Origin: JALZBN01 sp035525375
Lineage (GTDB): Bacteria > Actinomycetota > Acidimicrobiia > Acidimicrobiales > AC-14
DNA: 9,289 nucleotides
Direction: 5' to 3'
Assembly: GCA_035525375.1 (NCBI GenBank)
Contig: DATLEI010000004.1
Span: 1-9,289, forward strand
Below the pieces are notes generated by a model. That model was not told the origin of the DNA. It ran no database searches and was given only the letters and a program-made list of their open reading frames with translations. Below, piece after piece: positions 5,515-9,289 of this stretch. Made by a program: the position numbers and the translations under genes. The first letter of the stretch is position 1, and every line of letters begins with the position of its first letter.

Positions 5515-6645
5515 GTGAGGCACATTTCCCCACAAAACCGACGGCGGCTCGGCGTCATCGTCGGGTTGGCGCTACTCCTTCCGTTATTGGCTGGCACGCC
5601 CGCGGGCGGTGCCCCGATCGACGACAAGAAGGCAGAAGCGGCGCGAATTCAGGCCGAACTCGACAAAGAGGGCAGCAAGGTCAGCTTCGCGGCCGAGCAG
5701 TACAACCAAGCCCGGATCAAGGTCGACGACGTCGCCGCTTCCGTCGCCAAGGCCCAGGCCGACGTAGCGCGCGCCGATGAGCGATTCCAGAAGGCCCGCG
5801 GAGTCCTCTCCGAGGCGGCGGTGTGGGCGTACGTCACCGGTGGCTCGAACCGCAGCATCACCAACCTGGCCCGGAGCACCAACAGCGACCTCGTGGTCCG
5901 CCAGCAATACCTCCAGTTCACTGCGGCCGACCAAAAGCGGATCATGGGTGACCTGAAGGCGGCGCGCCAAGATCTCGACGAGCGACAGGCCAACCTCAAG
6001 GAGGAGCAAACCGCTTCGGAGGCCGCCCTCGCCCAGGCATCCGCCGCCCAACGGTCCGCTGTCGACGCCGAGAACGCCCAGAAGGCGATCCTCGGACGGG
6101 TGAAGGGCGAGATCGCCGACCTGGTCAATGCCGAGGCGGCGAGGCGTTCAGCCGAAGACGCCCAGCGTCCGCCCCCGGCTCGTGCCAGTGCGCCCACCGG
6201 GCCCACTGCGGCCTCCGGCCCCCAGCCTCTGGGCGCGGCCAAGGGTGACGCGCCGCTGATTTCGCTCGGCCCCCCGCCGCCCACATCGGGTGGCGCGTCT
6301 GCAGCGGTGGCCGAGGCCCGGGCCCAGATCGGCAAGCCCTACGTCTACGGCGGCTCCGGTCCTGACTCGTTCGACTGCTCTGGCCTGGTGGCGTGGGCGT
6401 GGAACGCAGGCGGTGTCGGGCTCTCGCACTCGGCCCAGAGCCAGTACTACGAGACGACCCGGGTATCGACCGACAACCTCCAGCCCGGTGACCTCGTGTT
6501 CTTCGGCAGCAGCACGTCGAATATCGGCCACGACGCCATCTACGTCGGTGGCGGCATGATGGTCGAGGCACCCCGCACCGGGCTCAATGTGCGTGAGGTC
6601 GGCGCATTCCGCAGCGACCTCGTGGGTGCCGGCCGCCCCGGCTAG
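5515..6645 (+). CDS. Secreted coiled-coil NlpC/P60 peptidoglycan endopeptidase
   Basis: This is a 376-residue cell-wall hydrolase that would cleave peptide stems, typically the D-Glu-to-diamino-acid bond, during growth or division. A Sec signal peptide is clear: basic QNRRRLG, hydrophobic core VIVGLALLLPLLAG, and likely cleavage near AGGA at about residue 33. Residues about 36-218 form a long Lys/Glu/Ala-rich coiled coil like those of PcsB/RipA-type proteins. A Pro/Ala/Gly linker follows at about 218-265, then the C-terminal NlpC/P60 domain. Its catalytic residues are Cys288 (FDCSGL), His339 (IGHDAIYVG) and Glu351 (MVEAP), the Cys-His-Glu triad of RipA, with the same 12-residue His-Glu spacing. 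The GTG start follows a GAAGG motif at short spacing. It converges on glgX with interlocked stop codons. The coiled coil probably keeps the enzyme inactive until a divisome partner binds (inference). Confidence 0.93.
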   Translation: MRHISPQNRRRLGVIVGLALLLPLLAGTPAGGAPIDDKKAEAARIQAELDKEGSKVSFAAEQYNQARIKVDDVAASVAKAQADVARADERFQKARGVLSEAAVWAYVTGGSNRSITNLARSTNSDLVVRQQYLQFTAADQKRIMGDLKAARQDLDERQANLKEEQTASEAALAQASAAQRSAVDAENAQKAILGRVKGEIADLVNAEAARRSAEDAQRPPPARASAPTGPTAASGPQPLGAAKGDAPLISLGPPPPTSGGASAAVAEARAQIGKPYVYGGSGPDSFDCSGLVAWAWNAGGVGLSHSAQSQYYETTRVSTDNLQPGDLVFFGSSTSNIGHDAIYVGGGMMVEAPRTGLNVREVGAFRSDLVGAGRPG

Positions 6646-8768
6646 CCAACCTTCTTGAGCACGACGAGCGAGCGGGGCTCCAGCCACAGTTCGTCCTCGG
6701 CGCTCAGGATCGCGACGTCGAGGGCGTGGTCAGGTCGGGCGTAGCCGAAGGATGTGTTGAGCACGAGCTCGTAGCTGATCGCCCAGCGCTTGTCGGGAAG
6801 CTTGAAGCGGGCCCGGTCGGGGCCGTTGAGCAACACGAGGAAGCTGTCGTCGCGTATCGGCTCACCCCGGGGCCCGGGATCGGAGATCTCGTCGCCGTTG
6901 AGGAACATCCCCAGGGCTCGCACTCGCTCCGAGACCCATTCGCGCTCAGTCATCTCGTGACCGTCGGGACCGAACCAATGGATGTCGGACAGTGCTGATC
7001 CGTGGATCGGACGGCCTTGAAAGAACCGCCGGCGCCGGAAGACGGGGTGCTCGCGCCGGAGCTGGATCACGCTACGGGTGAACGCCAGCAGTCCTTCCGC
7101 AGCGTCGTCGAACGCCCAGTCGTACCAGCTGATCTCGTTGTCCTGGCAGTAGCCGTTGTTGTTGCCGCGCTGCGTGCGTCCGAACTCGTCGCCACCGAGC
7201 AACATCGGCACGCCTTGTGACAGCAAGAGCGTGGCCAGGAAGTTCCGCTGCTGACGCAGACGCAACTGCATCACCTCTGCATCCGCGGTTTCGCCTTCGA
7301 CGCCAAAGTTCCACGACCGGTTGTCGTTGGTGCCGTCAGTGTTGTCGTGCCCGTTGGCCTCATTGTGTTTGACGTTGTAGGAGACGAGGTCTCTGAGGGT
7401 GAAGCCGTCGTGGGCGGTGACGTAGTTGATCGAGGCGTAGGGACGCCGGCCGTCGGCCTTGTAGAGGTCGCTCGAGCCGGTGAGGCGGTAGCCCATCTCT
7501 GCGAGGCTGGCGCCCTCGCCGCGCCAGAAGTCCCGAACCGCGTCACGGTACTTGCCGTTCCACTCCGTCCACAGCACGGGGAAGTTGCCGACCTGGTAGC
7601 CGCCCTCGCCAACGTCCCACGGCTCGGCGATGAGCTTCACCTTCGATATGACCGGGTCCTGGTGGATGAGGTCGAAGAAGGACGAGAGCCGATCGACCTC
7701 GTGAAACCCTCGTGCCAGCGCGGCGGCAAGGTCGAAACGAAAACCGTCCACGTGCATCTCGGTGACCCAATAGCGGAGGCTGTCCATGATCAGGCGCAGC
7801 ACCTCGGGATGACGCGCATCGAGGGTGTTGCCGGTGCCGGTGTAGTCGACGTAGTGGCGAGGATCGCTGTCGACGAGGCGGTAGTACCCGGCGTTGTCGA
7901 TGCCGCGCAGGCTCAGGGTCGGCCCGAGATGATTGCCCTCGGCGGTGTGGTTGTAGACGACGTCGAGAATCACCTCGATGCCCGCGACGTGCAACGCGCG
8001 CACCATCGCCTTGAACTCGCGCACCTGCTCGCCCCTGGTGCCCGACGACGAGTAGGCGCCGTGGGGAGCGAAGTATCCCAGGGAGTTGTAGCCCCAGTAA
8101 TTGGAGAGGCCCCGGTCGACGAGCTCGCGCTCGGACACGAAATGGTGAACCGGCAGCAACTCGACGGCGGTGACGCGGAGCGAGTGCAGGTGGTCAATCG
8201 CCGCTTTGCTGGCCAGACCGGCATAGGTGCCCCGGAGCGCCGGCGCGACCCCCGGGTGGCGGGCCGTGAATCCCTTCACGTGCGTCTCGTAAATGATCGT
8301 GTCGTGCCAGGGCGTGTTGGGGCTGTGGTCGTCACCCCACGGAAACAGGGGGTCGGCCACGACTGACCGGGGCACGTGGGGCGCCGAGTCCCGCTGGTCG
8401 GGCGCCCGGTCGGCCGGCCCGGAGTATCCGAACACCGCATCGTCCCAGTCGAGATTGCCGTCGATGGCCTTGGCGTACGGATCGACGAGGAGCTTGGCCG
8501 GATTGAAGCGTCGACCTTCCCTAGGCTCGTAGGGACCATGCACCCGGTACCCGTAGTGCTGTCCCGGTCCGATGCCGGGTACATATCCGTGCCAGAAGTA
8601 GCTGGTGACCTCCGTCAGGGGAACGATGATCTGGGAGTGCGAAGAAAAATTGTCCTCGAACAGGCATAGCTCTACCGCCTCCGCGCCCTCGGAGAAGAGC
8701 GCAAAGTTGGTACCCTCTCCATCCCAGGTGGCACCGGGAGGATGCGGTGTGCCAGGCCAAACTTCCAT
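6642..8768 (-). CDS. glgX: Glycogen debranching enzyme GlgX (GH13 isoamylase type)
   Basis: This cytoplasmic enzyme hydrolyses alpha-1,6 branches of glycogen, generally on limit dextrins left by phosphorylase. It is 708 residues, normal for GlgX. The N-terminal CBM48/isoamylase-like domain starts at once (MEVWPGTPHPPGATWDG, WHGYVPGIGPGQHYGYR at 59-75). The GH13 barrel follows, with region I DVVYNH (269-274), nucleophile Asp346 (GFRFDL), acid/base Glu382 (IAEPWD) and transition-state Asp454 (TAHDGFTL). All are intact. LLGGDEFGRTQRGNNNGYCQ (523-542) is typical of the subfamily. The C-terminal beta domain ends LVVLKKVG. ATG at 8768 is chosen because it matches the family N-terminus. An in-frame GTG at 8840 would overlap the divergent gene. 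No other glycogen or trehalose genes adjoin it here. The stop codon is shared head-on with the NlpC/P60 gene. Confidence 0.95.
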   Translation of the reverse strand: MEVWPGTPHPPGATWDGEGTNFALFSEGAEAVELCLFEDNFSSHSQIIVPLTEVTSYFWHGYVPGIGPGQHYGYRVHGPYEPREGRRFNPAKLLVDPYAKAIDGNLDWDDAVFGYSGPADRAPDQRDSAPHVPRSVVADPLFPWGDDHSPNTPWHDTIIYETHVKGFTARHPGVAPALRGTYAGLASKAAIDHLHSLRVTAVELLPVHHFVSERELVDRGLSNYWGYNSLGYFAPHGAYSSSGTRGEQVREFKAMVRALHVAGIEVILDVVYNHTAEGNHLGPTLSLRGIDNAGYYRLVDSDPRHYVDYTGTGNTLDARHPEVLRLIMDSLRYWVTEMHVDGFRFDLAAALARGFHEVDRLSSFFDLIHQDPVISKVKLIAEPWDVGEGGYQVGNFPVLWTEWNGKYRDAVRDFWRGEGASLAEMGYRLTGSSDLYKADGRRPYASINYVTAHDGFTLRDLVSYNVKHNEANGHDNTDGTNDNRSWNFGVEGETADAEVMQLRLRQQRNFLATLLLSQGVPMLLGGDEFGRTQRGNNNGYCQDNEISWYDWAFDDAAEGLLAFTRSVIQLRREHPVFRRRRFFQGRPIHGSALSDIHWFGPDGHEMTEREWVSERVRALGMFLNGDEISDPGPRGEPIRDDSFLVLLNGPDRARFKLPDKRWAISYELVLNTSFGYARPDHALDVAILSAEDELWLEPRSLVVLKKVG

Positions 8769-8810
8769 GGGCGTAGCTTCGCTCAGGACGCGCCGCTGGG
8801 GCGAAAACGC
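8769..8810. promoter_or_regulatory. Short divergent gap between glgX and the surface-protein gene
   Basis: Only 42 bases separate the two start codons, so at least one promoter must extend into the neighbouring coding sequence. No strong Shine-Dalgarno is visible for either gene. GGGG about 10 bases before the plus-strand ATG is the best candidate. No clear -10 or -35 is seen. Confidence 0.35.
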
Positions 8811-9289
8811 ATGGACCTGACGAGAGACAACCCCGAGCACGACCGGCTCGAAAGCACCTGGGACCGCTGGCAGCGGTTGCCCCTGGGTTATCGCATCAAC
8901 GCCTGCCTTTACGTACTGGCGTTTATCGCGCTGGTGGGCTTGCTCGCCCAGGTCATCTCCGGCGACGGCGGCAAGCCCCGCCAGGTGGAGGTGGCGAGCC
9001 GAGCGCCGACGACGACGAGGCCCAAGCCGACCACCACGACGACAAAGGTCCCCCTCGTCACGGTGCCGACCACGACGGCTGCCCCGAAACCAGCGGCTCC
9101 GGCGGCCTCGTCGGGTTCGCGGTCCTCAACGGGCTCCGGGGGTGGCGCCAGTTCGAACCCTCAGCCCGCCGACACAACACCCATCCAGGGTGTCCCAGTT
9201 ACCCCGCACTGCCAGGACAGCACCGACCCGGACTGCGGCACGTTCAGCTGGAGTCCCGCGCCGAGCCCCAACAAGCCAATCGCCATCAG
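8811..9289 (+). CDS. Membrane-anchored surface protein with Thr/Pro-rich stalk (runs off the right edge)
   Basis: From ATG 8811 the frame is open for 159 codons to the window end. Residues 1-30 are charged and Trp-containing (DRLESTWDRWQRLPLGYRIN), followed by one hydrophobic helix at about 31-49 (ACLYVLAFIALVGLLAQVI). Then comes a low-complexity stalk rich in Thr, Pro, Ala and Ser (about 66-128) with T-runs at 67-69, 74-78 and 87-89. The last visible part (129-159) has two cysteines eight residues apart (134, 142), likely a disulfide loop, and DCGTFSWSPAPSPNKP, which looks like the start of an exported domain. The layout implies a cytoplasmic N-terminus with the bulk outside. Coding use is consistent: the ACC/ACG Thr codons keep G or C in third position. 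I do not recognise a family. The true C-terminus and function lie outside the window. Confidence 0.75.
   Translation, partial: MDLTRDNPEHDRLESTWDRWQRLPLGYRINACLYVLAFIALVGLLAQVISGDGGKPRQVEVASRAPTTTRPKPTTTTTKVPLVTVPTTTAAPKPAAPAASSGSRSSTGSGGGASSNPQPADTTPIQGVPVTPHCQDSTDPDCGTFSWSPAPSPNKPIAI

Noticed and set aside
5310..5627. Upstream extension of the fumarase frame
   Set aside because: It has no similarity to fumarase N-termini and would overlap the start of the NlpC/P60 gene, whose signal peptide is clear.
7347..8366. 339-codon plus-strand open frame inside glgX
   Set aside because: It is fully antisense to the catalytic barrel of GlgX, and its Val/Asp/Gly/Ala-rich composition mirrors the opposite strand. 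No domain is recognisable.
8769..8840. Longer glgX start at GTG 8840
   Set aside because: MEVWPG is the usual family N-terminus, and the longer form would overlap the divergent surface-protein gene.
9008..9100. ACG/ACC triplet-rich stretch as a possible DNA repeat array
   Set aside because: It is in frame and explained by the Thr/Pro-rich stalk of the surface protein; units are irregular.

Overview
The window looks like a stretch of a high-GC actinobacterial chromosome. FumC closely resembles the actinobacterial form as I remember it, there are GTG and TTG starts, one gene has a leaderless-style promoter, and the right-hand protein has a Thr/Pro-rich membrane-proximal linker of the kind I associate with Acidimicrobiia. 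The phylum is well supported; the class is a guess. I see no rRNA, tRNA, CRISPR array or insertion sequence.

Left edge (1-309): the first 62 codons of a probable tyrosine recombinase run off the left end on the minus strand. It lies in visibly more AT-rich DNA carrying three perfect inverted repeats. One of these (277-309) looks like the terminator of the next operon and is the likely boundary between a mobile element and ordinary chromosome.

Left half (286-3043, minus strand): a tight four-gene operon is read right to left. It encodes a DUF2269-like membrane protein, an eIF-2B/ISOCOT-fold-like protein with an eroded motif, a dienelactone hydrolase family enzyme, and a short family 2 glycosyltransferase. 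The first three genes are 3 bp apart or overlap by 4 bp. The operon shares a 73-bp divergent control region with a thioredoxin-fold-like gene on the plus strand (3117-3605). That region contains a 21-bp near-palindrome carrying opposed -10-like hexamers.

Centre (3602-5309, minus strand): class II fumarase (fumC) is followed by a candidate terminator and then by a possible 62-residue orphan gene. The orphan converges on the thioredoxin-like gene, and the two stop codons are interlocked in CTAG. A 205-bp divergent region with three small dyads separates fumC from the next plus-strand gene.

Right half (5515-9289): a secreted coiled-coil plus NlpC/P60 peptidoglycan hydrolase with a RipA-type Cys-His-Glu triad converges on glgX, the glycogen debranching enzyme, again sharing CTAG. 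Divergent from glgX, a single-pass membrane protein with a Thr/Pro-rich stalk starts and runs off the right end.

Most of the window is ordinary housekeeping: TCA cycle, glycogen turnover and cell-wall remodelling. I do not see a convincing new defence or mobile system. The parts that merit a second look are the recombinase junction, the unexplained four-gene operon with its symmetric promoter region, the orphan small gene and the cut-off surface protein.
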